From Sweltsa coloradensis (lineage: Eukaryota; Arthropoda; Insecta; Plecoptera; Chloroperlidae), in the NCBI GenBank assembly GCA_024449915.1, contig JAMZAV010001426.1, forward strand, positions 1 to 64,000: a stretch of DNA of 64,000 nt, given 5' to 3'. A program made the translations under genes and the position numbers. A model generated the notes under the pieces. It did no database searches. It was not told the origin of the DNA and was given only the letters and a program-made list of their open reading frames with translations. Shown here piece by piece: positions 21,481 to 34,700 of this stretch (positions within the stretch are counted from its first letter, which is position 1; each line of letters begins with the position of its first letter).

Positions 21481-24400
21481 ACCAAATGTAAAATAATGTA
21501 CAAAAATAGCAGTTGTGCTAAATAAAGAATTCCAAATTGAAAGACAAGGACCACAACAGCTGGATCTGGCCAGCGTGGTCTTTTGCCCTTTCATCCTCTA
21601 CAAATGCAAATGTTACTGGATACTCGCTCACTCGTCTTAACGAGTATGGCGTTTTCCTAGTAATTAATAATGCAGTCACCAGTCGTATATTAAAATATGA
21701 AAACAAGATATTATAGTGTGTTAATGTTGATTAGTTTTGGTATATTAGTATGAATATGTTGTGGACGAAATAAACATCATTGAACTCAAATTTAAATAAA
21801 GTCTTAACAAATTTATTTATTTACAACAGTGTGATACGTGATTTTGAAAATACGTGTTGCCATACAATGAAATACACCTAGAAGGAAACAATTGCAATAC
21901 AAATAAAATAAATTATAATAAAAAAATGATACGTAATTGCTAATAAAATATATCTCAAAAGAGTTCGACTATTGCAAACAACCTACATAATAATACGACC
22001 TTATGAGAATAAAATGAATAATGATAAACTGTGTAAAATATTATGCTTATCTTTATTCTCCATTTGGCTGAACAACATACACAGAAATCTTGTGCATACA
22101 AATTACTACGTACAGTATTATTAGCGTAACTACTGCACGTATTTGCACAGACCTTACAAAATTACTTCCGAGCCTAGTGCAAATACCAAGTAGTCACTCA
22201 ATATTACTTTGTGGATAGTATATAAAAATTTTATATTAAGCAGTAACTAGCCTATAATCTGCTGAAACTTTAATTCAATTTTTATAAATACTTTCTAAAA
22301 CATTTAATGAATATTGAATACTAACTATTGTATATATTATTTTCCACATATACATGTATTATCTATTGTATAATGCTATAATGTACACCAATTGCTAGTA
22401 TAAAATTCATAGCAAAATTAAATTATACAGTGACAAACATACCCTATAATAATTAATTTTAATTTATAATAGATCGTAGAAGAAGTCAATGAACTTGAAA
22501 AAAGTTTAAAGGACTACAATTACTGCTTAATGTCGTGACAAAGGTAGGGCAGAAAGTACAAAAACCCTTTCTTGTGGGGAAAATAGTTATCACACGTCTA
22601 CTCAAACAGGGATAGATGTGTGGGACCAAGTACCTTAAAATTCAAAAAGCAAAAAAAGCAATTCTTAATTCTTCTCTTTCAAAATGCAAAAAAAAATTGA
22701 AGAGAAAATAAAACTATCGTAGGCAGGCCTATCCTAAATTAAATCCCACACGGAAAATTCTATCGGAGAATCTCTAGTTGCATAAACAGTTTGTATCTAA
22801 CACTGATAAAAGCAGTCAGAAATTATTAATATGTATAAAATTAAAATCAAATTATTTCACTTGGTACAATAATACATACATCGCTAGGATCTTTTTTCGA
22901 AGTGCTTCTATTAATAAATTCACATGATATACATTAATTGTAGTTTGAGCAATACCATTTACTTTTTCTATAAAACTACAATTAAATGTTTAATCTTTAA
23001 ATTGTCTTTCACGTTAATATATTATTGTTTAATGTTTAATGATGAATTTTGTGTTTGAAAATACTAAATACAAATAGTACTATTTAGTATTTAATATTTA
23101 GGTATTTATGTATTTTATCTAGATGGAAATAATTTTCAAAATAAGATGTATTCACCTTTGAATTAAACGATTTGAGAATAACATCCGACAAATACTGTAT
23201 TTACGCGATTATAGGCCGCCATCAAGTAATGGCTGCACGGTTACTTTCATCATTCAAATTTTAAAAAGTATGTACCGCATGTTATAATAACAAATATTAA
23301 TGTGAAAAAAACATACTTTTCATGAATGCTGGCTCATAAAGGCAGCACCTAACTTTGTGAACAAGTAGATATTTTTAATATACCTGTGGCATATAGTATT
23401 CACACAAATACAGTATCTCTAAGCAAGAAATTACAAAATTGAATCTGTTTCTATGTGCCAATTTTAAAGGTATCTTGTAAAACACAGAACACCAAACTTA
23501 AAATTTACAACTTTTATGAATTTTTCCTATTTTGTAGGTTGATTAAACACCTTAAAATTATGTGGGATAATTCACTCCATAATTTTGTTTGAAATCAAGA
23601 GTAATATTTCTTGAAATAACACACTTATCACTCAGATATCATTAAAAAATAGCACTTTTCAAAATTGTTCAATGTTTAGGAAGATAAAATAAAATAATAA
23701 CAAAAAGTAGGTTGGAAGTTGCGCCGTAATTTTTAACAATTGACATACTATCACCTCAAGGAAATCTATAACCTCCCACTTGGTCACAATTTAATAAAAG
23801 TTACTCCATTCCAAGGAGAAAATATGACGAATGTAAGTTGTCACTTGTCCGCATTGGCTCCTTAGCTTGGAGTGCGTGCCCAAAATGTATTACTGTGCGC
23901 CACGGAAACAGCATGGACTATTATAGTTGTTCATTATCTCAAATATCACAAAATACAATTTTCAGAATCACAATTATTGTAAGCAAAGCATAACACGCTC
24001 GTTGTCGTATGCACAGAGTGTATGGTGGACTGTGTATAAGCTATTAGGCCTCCTTCCCACACCCCTTTGCAACAGAGCGCGTATGAATGTTTAAATTACA
24101 AAATAGAAAATGCTCAATCGTATACCATTTGGCAATAAGCCGATAAAACATAACATTATTTCTAAAATAATCTTATGATTTGCTGTGCAACCTTCCCGTG
24201 GTCTGATCGGTGAATAATAGGGAAGTCTACTCCCCGAAGCTAAAGAGCCATGTGGATTACAGAAAGGGAACAAGATCAAGCCATCGCGGCAGGTACAGTA
24301 TTATGCCCTGCCCCCTGATTGGTTGGTAGTATACGCTTAATTGGTAAAAATTATCGACGCCAAATAACTGCTACATTGTGACAATTTCATTGCATGGTAA

Positions 24401-26096
24401 ATAAAAAAAAACTGCTAGAAAAGCATAATATCAAGTTACAAACTATAGCATGAATTCGATTACTTTAACGTGAATGATCAAGAATACGTAACACAGACAT
24501 GCTTATCACTAGAGCCAAGTGTGGATGAGAAATAGACCTTAAAAATAAACGCCAAAATTGGTATTCTATTATCCACGTTTATTTCAGTGAGAATTACATG
24601 CATATGTGGTACCATCGAGTCAAACTTAGAACTGTGTACTATGTTGTATTGAATTAGTATTACATAGGCCTAAAATATGTACTACATAGTTAAATTTGTC
24701 TTTTGTAATGCTGGATTTGTTTTTCACTAATTTATTTAGTTTTTTCGTCAATCAATAACTTTAAAGGCTGTTATCAAAGCAGTATAATAGTTCTCTATTT
24801 GATTCAGGCTTAGATGTTACTAGGGGCAGAAGGTCTTTAGACATTTTTTAACAATGATTGTTAATAAAAATTATTTCCTTCAACCACCAGCATTAGGAAA
24901 TTTATACATTTTTAACCTTTCACGGATAGCATTACATAACTATTTGTTCATCAAACCCCAACTCTCTCATCAACTTTTACGCGAGTTTTAATCTCCGGCA
25001 GCTAAAGGCGAGCACTGGCTCATCTCTTCAGCACGGGCCTGTTTTGTGATTTCATCCCACATTCCCTAGAGGTTAGAGGGGAGCAAAATGACCTAACGTT
25101 GACGTGCTCTTCAATAAAATAAATTGAATTAAAACAATCAAAGTGAAAAATAATCTAAAAACTTTCCAAATACTATATTTTCTCAGCTTGGTGTCAACAT
25201 GAAGTTGAGCTCAAGCTTGGGACTGGATGTTTATCGGACAAGTTTGGTACCCATTTGTTGTTACATTAAACTCGCACAAACTAGCGCGGATTGGCTCTTG
25301 CGATAAACATAGTCAATAGTGTAAGGTAATCCGCATCATCACCAACAATGAACAAACACTTGGTGTGACAGTTATAAACTTGACAGAAGTGATCCATGGC
25401 ATTGTTGACGTTTATTAAACTTTCTAGAGAAACGTTTGCTCTGTAGTATTTACAAGAATTGACAAGTAAAAGTGCATTGGGAAACGAAAGTCCGATACAC
25501 AAGATTCGAGAACTTTATGAAAAGTAAATAAAAAGTGAACATCGGGCGACCAGTACAAAATGCTTTGATGACGTTTCCAGGTTAAGACAATCATTATTGA
25601 TTAAGTTGGTGGATGTTGCCAAACAACCTTTATAAATAATGATAGCATTGTTATAATGATTTGTGTTTGACTAGTATAAATATGCTAATTTAATAGCAGA
25701 TTGATTGCCGTCAAAGTACGTAACTGGTAATAATACTGGTTCCCTGAAATCACCAAGTTTAAGTAAAATTGAGATTGGCCATATATTCAATGGGCAGGTG
25801 GGCGGGCTCAATAGTCATTTATGAACATCAACGACTTCAATGTGACACAGGACTACTGTGTAATATTCCAAACTTTATTTTAATATTGGTCGGAGCCTTA
25901 ATCGCTCTAGTCTCATTCGAGTTTAGACTGACGCTCATAATTGAGATACTTCTTATTGAAGTTAAATACAACGCCATTGAAAGCAACCGCTGTACTTTTA
26001 AGAATTGCTGTGATACCTGATGGTGATGGGCAAGGCAGGCTTAGTAGCTAGAATTGTTTCAGGGACAAAGTATGATAGTTGATAAATAGTTTCTGT
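21481..26096. other. Long AT-rich gene-free stretch
   Basis: No gene, RNA or full transposon is recognised. One isolated TIR-like piece (about 23190-23216) matches the end of the element at 20829-21025. GC-richer patches near 23830-23900, 24180-24300 and 25000-25080 show no coding pattern that I can support. The region lies between the tail-to-tail genes UPRT and SH3BGR. Confidence 0.45.
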
Positions 26097-26102
26097 TTTA
26101 TT
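26097..26102 (-). terminator. Candidate poly(A) signal of SH3BGR
   Basis: AATAAA on the minus strand (TTTATT on plus) lies about 520 nt downstream of the SH3BGR stop codon. It is the first canonical signal I noticed after the last exon. Confidence 0.4.
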
Positions 26103-26621
26103 TGTTCTCCAGTTAGCGCCTATAAAAGACATTTAAGTTTAACAAAGAATATAAATAATATGACACAAGTGCTTGGCAAGTAGGGCTACTAAAGCGATCA
26201 CTACTGCCCAGAAGAAAGCATAAATGCACATACAACCCATTGAAAATTAATTAATCTCAAAGAAATAATCACGTAGTATAATCACACTTAAAATAATAAG
26301 AATCACGTGTTTCCCAATTGACTTGTGCTTGCCAATATGCAGTGGGGCCACCTATATCTTTTGCCAACCAGCACAAATCTGATCCGGCCAAAGTGCGGCA
26401 ATGTTTACGGCACTTTTCTAGAATCTTGTACATTGTGCATGAAACTTGGCTTCCACTAAACTGGTCAGTCTCAAATATTGAAGCAAATTTGCACTGGCTG
26501 AAAAAAAAACTAAGGTATTCAATATTAACATTAAGGTACCAAGATACACCATAAAATAACATTTTCAATATATGCAATTCAATAATAAGTAAGTAGGTAG
26601 GTAGGTATGTTGTTGTCTCGA

Positions 26622-28657
26622 TTATTGCTCGTTTTCCGCTTCTTCCTCTTCTTCTTCGTCCGCCTCTTCTACATTTTCTTCGGTCGCTCCCTCGTTGGGG
26701 TCCGCTCTTCTTTCTTCTAATACTACTACAGATTCCTTCTCTGCAGAGTTCTACATTCAAAACAATCACAACTCGATTACAATTAAATGAGTGGTAATAG
26801 CCTATTGAACACCGAGCATTAATATCAGTAAAAAAGCTAACTTAATTAAATGTATAGGTAGGTATCTATTATTAGGTAGTACTGTATTTTGACTTGTTTT
26901 ACCACTACAACCAACCTTGATCCCTTAATAATTTGCTCAGGCCTAAAAGGAGTAATGAGAACAACATATTAATTTTATCATATCAGTAGGATAAGGCCTA
27001 TTATACTCTTGAGAGGATAATACATTACACATTATAAAAGCACCACTATATATATTTTTTAAATTGTAGGCCTATCTAGAGTCCACCCACTCAATCACGT
27101 ACCGGTAACTAATAATGCAATGTTGTTAGGTACCTATTATCACAGATAATTATCTGTGGTACTATATTATGTATTATGTTTTGATTTCCAGCATTACTGG
27201 GTTAGAGGAACCCAACCTGACACCTAGGGACGGAAAAATATGGGTTGTTTCCTGAGCTTTTAACACTTAAACGGTTAACTGCGGGGGGTTTCGGACTGAA
27301 CAAATTAATGATTTTACATGTCTTTATTATGGTAGTGTATTTCCGCTGAGCCTGTGATAACGTAGTTGACAGTCTACCCCCACTCCACTAGTACTAGTCG
27401 ACCAACTGGCCTGCGGTCTGCCACTCTAGTGTCAGATCAGAAGCCACCAAGCCCGCGTCGTACGGAACGATGGATATTGCCCAATTGTAAGCGTCTGACC
27501 TAACATCATAGCACCACTACCTAAATAAGTAGGCCCGAACTAGTGTAGGAGTAAAAAAAGCATAATTTTACATGGAATTCTTATATTTTTTGTTTACTTT
27601 ACTAATTTCATACCCTCTACCCGACCACTAAACGTTTACACGTTTAAGCACTCCATTCATCCCAATAGGCCTACCGAATGCAAGCTGACCACTGATTAAA
27701 AGTTAATATTTTAAGTTGTTTTTAACAAAAATGTATATTATGTAAATAATAAATATATGTACCCATAAGTTTGCCATCGATTCCAAGCCGGGGTGCAATT
27801 TTGAGCTACAAAATTGTGTCAAAAAAGGTAGGCTTGCAATCAGGTAGCCTCAATAAGGTAGATGATCTTGTAAATCTCACCGCCTTTCCTTTCAATTATG
27901 TACGCTACCGATACCAACTTAGGTCACCATTTATGTTAATTTAAATTGCATGTTTTTTTATATTTTTCATGCTAGCTTGGCCGTGGTCATAGACCATGCA
28001 ACATAAAATGTGGCAATGTGGCTACCTACTACTAATTAGAAATTGTTATACTAATACCTACATTGCATTAATATTAATTCACCATTCTCAAGATGTACCA
28101 AGGATTAAAAGTTAAAATGGTAGTGTTGTCAAGGAATGTCGAAAGACTACAAATGAAGTTCACTAAATATGTAGCTACCGTAGTAGTTTTAGGGCGCTTC
28201 AACGCAAAGATTATTCACATCTAAATATGTAGCTACCTACCGGGTAATAGGCTAAATTCGAAATACTACGTCCGGACAGTTAGGCCAGCTAAAGTCGTAT
28301 TTAGTAATTTATTAATTATTACAGCAAAATTAAATTGATTTTGCGGTTTGCCATTATTGACCAATAAAAAGTGCTTTTGATTATCTACTGAGATAGGGGC
28401 ACTGATTTATGGTGAATAAAAAATCTGAATTTCGGTACTTAAAAAGCGGTGTATAAAGCGGTGTTAATTTTTCAAAAGCGGTGCAATAAACGGTGCAAAA
28501 GCGCCATTTTGTTTTGAATGTTATAATTTATAGGGATAATGCGGTACACGCCAAACGGCTGCATAAAACTTACAACGATTAATGCGGTGGAGTGGGACTA
28601 GGTTTCAGTGATGTAGATTGTAGAACCTAACATTTCTTCAGAAAAATGTCTAGGCCC

Positions 28658-28724
<67 letters not shown>

Positions 28725-31700
28725 CTTATTATTATTATTATTATGTGTTTATTCCGTACATTCATTACATATTATATAATAAACATACGGATGGATGCTA
28801 ATAGCAGACCGAAGATCCATTTGATACATTATACACCCATCCTAAGAATTATATACAACAATAATAAAATACATATCAAACAAGATGAAACAGACATACA
28901 TATCAAACTCTTAAAAAAACATTCTCTTGACTGCTCCCTCGAACCTACCGAGAGGAAGTTCCTTTACGTCAGAAGGTAGTGCATTCCAGAGCGCTGCCTC
29001 CCTGTAGTAAATGGATTTATGGAATGCACTTGTTCGAGCAATTGGCGTCCTTAAGGTCAACCCCTTATTACTTCCGCGTCCTAAAATCTCAGTCAATCAA
29101 TGGTTCCACTCATACACCTCTTGAGGAAAATAATGTCACATCTCTTGAATACAGCCTCCAAACTAGGTATATTAAGATTTTTTCTTCTAGAAGCGCTACG
29201 GAGGTCAGTTTTGTACCCCAAGATTGCTTTAGTTGCTCGATTCTGTAGTGATTCTAGGTTGTGCATGTTTTCTTTGGTGGTTGGATGCCATGCTGGCGCA
29301 CCATACACTATTTTAGGCCTAATTAGCGTGATGAACACAGACCTTAGAACTCTAGGTTGGCTATCTTTCAAGTTACGGAATACAAAACTTGCCAGTTTAG
29401 AGCATTGTGACTTAACAATATTAGTGTGCCTTTTCCAGACCTGGGTAGTAACGTAACGGAAGTAACGCGTTACTGTAACGAAATTACTTTTTTCAGTAAC
29501 GAGCCAGTAATTTAATTACAATTTTCTCAAAGTAACGAAAGAGTAATTTCACTACTTTTATCATTGTAATTTGGCGTTAGTAACGCGTTACTTTTGCCGC
29601 GCGGCCCGTGCCTTTGTGTATCAAAATCAGTCACTGGGCCAGTGTGCCTGCTGCCTTTCTACGTATCACCCGCTTGAACAATGTGCATGTGCATGCAGCA
29701 TTTCCGACATTTCGTAGGTCTGATCGAGAGATTTCTAGTCCCGAGTTTTTATTTCAGAACCTAGCCATGTTTACTTTTGGTAGGCCTACTTTCGCCTATG
29801 ACGAGCGCCGTTGACGACGTAATTATCTACTTGACATCAAACATTCAAGTCTGTGTCAAATAAATCGATACCGTAGTCGAATTGTTACACTTGTAGTGTA
29901 GTTACAACATTTCGCCGATAGATGTCACCCGCGTAATCAATAATTTACTATACATCTATACGTCGATATCTACAATATCTCTATGATAGGCCTCCGCTGG
30001 TTTTGAAGTGTGGGCGTGGATAACACCCTGTCTGAGACCCGCCATCGGTAGACAAAGCACTTGTGTCATACTCGTCCGCACCCGCACGTCAGATACATTT
30101 TAAATTAAAAAGTAATTTTTGAAAGTAATTTCACTACTTTTTTTCATAAAAAGTAACGTAATTTCATTACTTTCTTGGAAAAGTAACTAAATAGTAATTT
30201 AGTTACATTTTGGCTGAAGTAATGAGTAATGTAATTTCATTACTTTTCAAAAGTAACTTACCCAGGTCTGGCCTTTTCCAACACAAGTCATGAGAAATGT
30301 TTAATTAAACCCAGTAATTTTATAGATTTACTTGATTTAAGTTGACCGTTATTCAAAACGTATGTTCCATTAATTGGGTCTGATGACCGAGAGAGTCTAA
30401 GAAGCACAGATTTTGAGTCGTTTAAACACATACCATTTACAGAGCACCAAGAGTTTATTGCATCCAAATCAGCTTGTAGAGCATCAACATCATCGAATCT
30501 TGTAATAGAGCGGTATATGGTACAGTCATCTGCATACATAGCTAGCTTAGATTGTACACATGAAGGAAGGTCCATCATATAGATGATGAAGAACAAGGGA
30601 CCAAGTACAGAACCTTGTGGTACACCTGAGATTACATCAATGTTCCCTGATCTTGATCCATCAAATACAGTGCATTGATTTCTCCCAGTAAGAAAACTCC
30701 TACACCAAATTAGAAGAGAACCTTGTATGCCATAATTCTCAAGTTTTGTCAGAAGACGTTCATGTGGAACACGGTCAAATGCTTTACTCAAATCAAGAGA
30801 GATAACGTCCACCTGCTTAATTGACTTTTGATCCAAACTGTGTTGCCAATCCTCAATTACTTTTGAAAGCATGGTGACACAGGATCTTTTTGGCAAAAAC
30901 CCATGTTGGTTTGTATTTATAAGTCCATTGTCATCAAAGTGTGTAAGAATGGATCTACTTACTAGTCTCTCAAGTACCTTACATAACACTGATGTCAATG
31001 CTATTGGTCTGTAGTTAGAAATGACCTCTTTGTCACCAGATTTGTAAACAGGTACTACATTTGCCGTCTTCCATGACTTAGGAACAGTGCCAGTCGATAA
31101 TGATAGGTTGAAAAGGCTTGTGATCGATGGCGATATAAATGCTGAACATTGTTGTAATATCTTACATGGAATACCATCAGGTCCGGATGCTGCACCAGGC
31201 CGAAGGTTTCGTAAACATCGACACACATCTTCTTCAGAAACCTGTAGATTCAGCAAAGGATCCAAGAGGCCAACACATAAGGGATTTTGACGTAGCAAAT
31301 CTTTTGTGTCACATACCAATGGGCAGAAGTTGTCTTTAAATTTATCATTAAAAGCATTAGCAATATCAGAAGATTTTTTAAAAGTAATTCCATTTGACAC
31401 AAAGTGAGATGGGGATGCACTTCCATTCTTACTATGAATGTTCTTCCAAAGTGCCTTACTGTTGCTTTCTTTCCTAGTTTCCAAATATAATCTCTGTGAG
31501 CTTGACGTATAGTTCGTTTAATAAGTTTGCTAGCTTCTATGTATTTAGTATGTATTACATCTGACTGTGTTTTCTTCCATTTCCTATAGATTGAGTCACG
31601 TTTTCTGATTGATTTAACAATGTCACTGGTGATCCATGGTGAACGTTGTTTTCCCTTCACTTTTATACTAGGTATGGCTTTGTGAACATTCAACCAGAAA

Positions 31701-34700
31701 ACTTCACTCCACTCTATCCAAAATTGGTCTACGTTTTTATTGCTGACATCTGTAGGTAGATCCGAAATAAGATTTTGACACAGGTTATCCCAGTCTGCGT
31801 GTGCATAATTAAACACAGTTTATTAATGTGCTTGATTTTTGGCCTACGCATGTTCAAAATCGACATAATCGCAAAGTTATCAGTTATCACGTTAATCGCC
31901 TCAGAAGCATAGGCCTGGGTAAAACATCCGACCGGCAATTGGGAGACACGAGTTCGATTCTCGGTTGAGATGTATTTTGTAATTTCTGGATTGATGTCCA
32001 TAGTCCATACAGATACTTAATTACATTTATTAAACGTCTCTATCCTATTCAGTTATAAAAGCTGATTTGCAAAGGGCACCTGCATAGGTTTAGCTAGTTA
32101 CGACACACACGGGCGACCTTGAAAGTTTTAGCAGACTAACTAAATTTGAAGCCTCTTTAGAAATATTTAAGCAAAGCTCTTGTAGCCACATATATTATCA
32201 GGTATCAAGTCCAGGAGTTGCTGTTAGCAGGAAGGGTAGGCTACTCTGGGCCAACTTAAGTTCAGTTTAAAATGTAAGGAATGTTAATGTGTAGCTAAAA
32301 CCAATCAACTGCGTTATTTAATTACGAGAAGAAATGTGGCTCTCTCCCAAACCGTGGTTTAGACAGACATGGCACCCATTCATTCATCACAAAGACAATA
32401 TCTGAAGCTATTGTGGTTGTGGGTCCTCTTAGTAGGCCTAGGGCCTATGTAGACCCTAATGATAATAGTATATAATAATTTTTAAAAAATTACCGGTACA
32501 ACCTAGTAGGCCTATAGCAAGTGAGAGAAGGTGAATCTAATTCTAGTGACCCGATTGGTAGGCCTACAACATCCAAAGACCAAAGTTTCAAAGGACTCCA
32601 GTTCGATCCCCAGTTGGGACTTGGGGACACTGCTTACTGCATCAGCATCAATCATCATGGTAAAAAAGAAAGTTTTAAAATGACTTGGGGTAATGTAATG
32701 ACTTTTCCTTCACAGAGCTGGGTCTTACTTGTTCTGGATCATATCCTACACAGGCTGAGGCTACAGCTGATCCTATAGGCCTAGTGGACTAGTTAATTTA
32801 TTAAGTTCTAATTTTGTATCTTTAGTGACAGAAAACCAGTTATTCAAAACAATATGTAACACAAGACGTAACCTATGAACCTTCAATCCTTCATATTGTA
32901 TCAATTTAAGAGAGTATAGGACATGCGTTTTAGGCAAATTGCTGTTCGCTCAGCCAACTTAGGCTACACCACAGGTGTCTGAAATTTTGAACATATGTCA
33001 CAAATGTGGAATATAGGGCTCTGCAGTAACACATTTCCAAATTTAGTTTTAAAATAATGTATAAAAATTAAATTAGTTTTCACGAATTTTGATTTTGTTA
33101 AAAACTCCAAAATTGACCATATTTGTGATTTTTTTCTGGCTGATTTAAGACCAAAATTTGGAAAAATCTATGACCACAGGGCCGTCTGTGTATGCTTTAT
33201 TGACAACTTTGCAAAGTTTCATATACGTCGGATGCATTTTGGCCAAGCGAATAGCTATTTGCTAACGGTCAAATGTGTCCCATTTCCTCTTAAGGTAGTA
33301 GGGCCTATACTATAAACTTTTTAACTTTAGCCTGTGAATTATGATTGACCCATTTGATTTTTTTCATCAACTGGGATTTGCATGCAAAGCTTTACGCAGG
33401 TCGCGCCACTATATTACCGGCTAACTTCCTCGAATCACCAACATAGTGGGCTGTGACTGAATGACTCACTCCGCATGTACGTAGGCCTAGTTCTTTAGTG
33501 CTAAGAGTGTAAGAAAGTGGCAGTGCAAAACTAATTGCCATTTCTTGAGTCAAAGTTCTGTAGCCCGTAAAATAGTGTAGTGACCTACTTTATCTACTAA
33601 TTGTACAACCTGACATTTTACTTATATTTAGAAGGCTGTGACTTCCAACCACCAGCCAATTGTTATGTTAGATCATTGTTGAGCAAAAAGACAAATGAAG
33701 GGGGATCTCTCCCAACTGCTGGCTTGGAAAGCAGATGAGTTTTCTCTGCCTATGCCTATATGTGTGCTACAGATCTAACGGCTAATAAATACTCTACTCT
33801 ACTCTACTGTAGTCCTTTCAATGTGAAACTCAATAAATGTTATTATTAGCTTACTCGAATAATGTATTCATTATGACTTCCACAATTAGCAAACTATGCT
33901 AAAATAAAGTTATACTACTACCACTATAGGCTACAAAATTACAACAAAAGATAAAATTGACCATAAGTTTTTACTAGGCAGGCCTACCGCCTTCCTAGGT
34001 AGGGCCTAGGCTTACTCGGCTTACTCTACTAGGAGAACTTCATATTTTTTGTATTACATTATTATAACCCTATCCCGGGGTCATGAAGAACAGTCAACAT
34101 ATCTATGAAAATTAAATAATAGGCCTACATATTAACTTGAGATGAGATTGGAGAAGGGTTGACAGGTTGGGAAAGCAAAGAGAACATAAATCTATCATAA
34201 ATTCTAATCATAAATCTATCTCCAATATAGGGACTAGCCAATAGGCATTTTTCACACTAGAACCTACATATTAACTTGATGACTAATAAAGGCCGTTTAC
34301 ATACCTCCCTACTCGAGGTGTTTCCATTGACTTGTCCGTTTTCTATTAGTGTCTTGTTAGTCGCATCACCGGACCCTTTCTCTTCGTTCGTGTTCAGTGT
34401 GATCGCAGCTTTTGAAACAGATGGTGCAACTTTCAAGAACTTTTCAAGTTCATCGTTTTCGTTGGCAAGGTCAAACTCTTCGTAATCCTAGAGAGAACAG
34501 AAGAACCAAATATATTACAGTAGAGTATTTAGGAAAGAAAGTTTGAATAACGGACATATACGTAGGCCTACTGTTACTAGTTCCCGTTACTATTGTATGA
34601 TCGATAAAACAAACTGAATAGGCTTATTATTTAATTAAGATGATGGTAGGGCCTACTTATTTAGACATTTTGTCCCACTATTAGGGCCGAAGTATGACTG

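Noticed and set aside
26269..26769. 166-codon minus-strand ORF with Cys-rich stretch (EKCRKHCRTLAGSDLC)
   Set aside because: Its first part is the SH3BGR last exon read out of frame, and the rest falls in the likely SH3BGR 3' UTR before the poly(A) signal. It matches no domain I know.
27465..27492. ATG-containing GC-richer patch with GTAAGC donor on plus strand
   Set aside because: It gives only five to six codons, and no downstream partner exon was recognisable before the next known gene.
28658..28743. CRISPR-like or regulatory repeat array
   Set aside because: It is a plain ATT microsatellite without spacers, and the window is eukaryotic.
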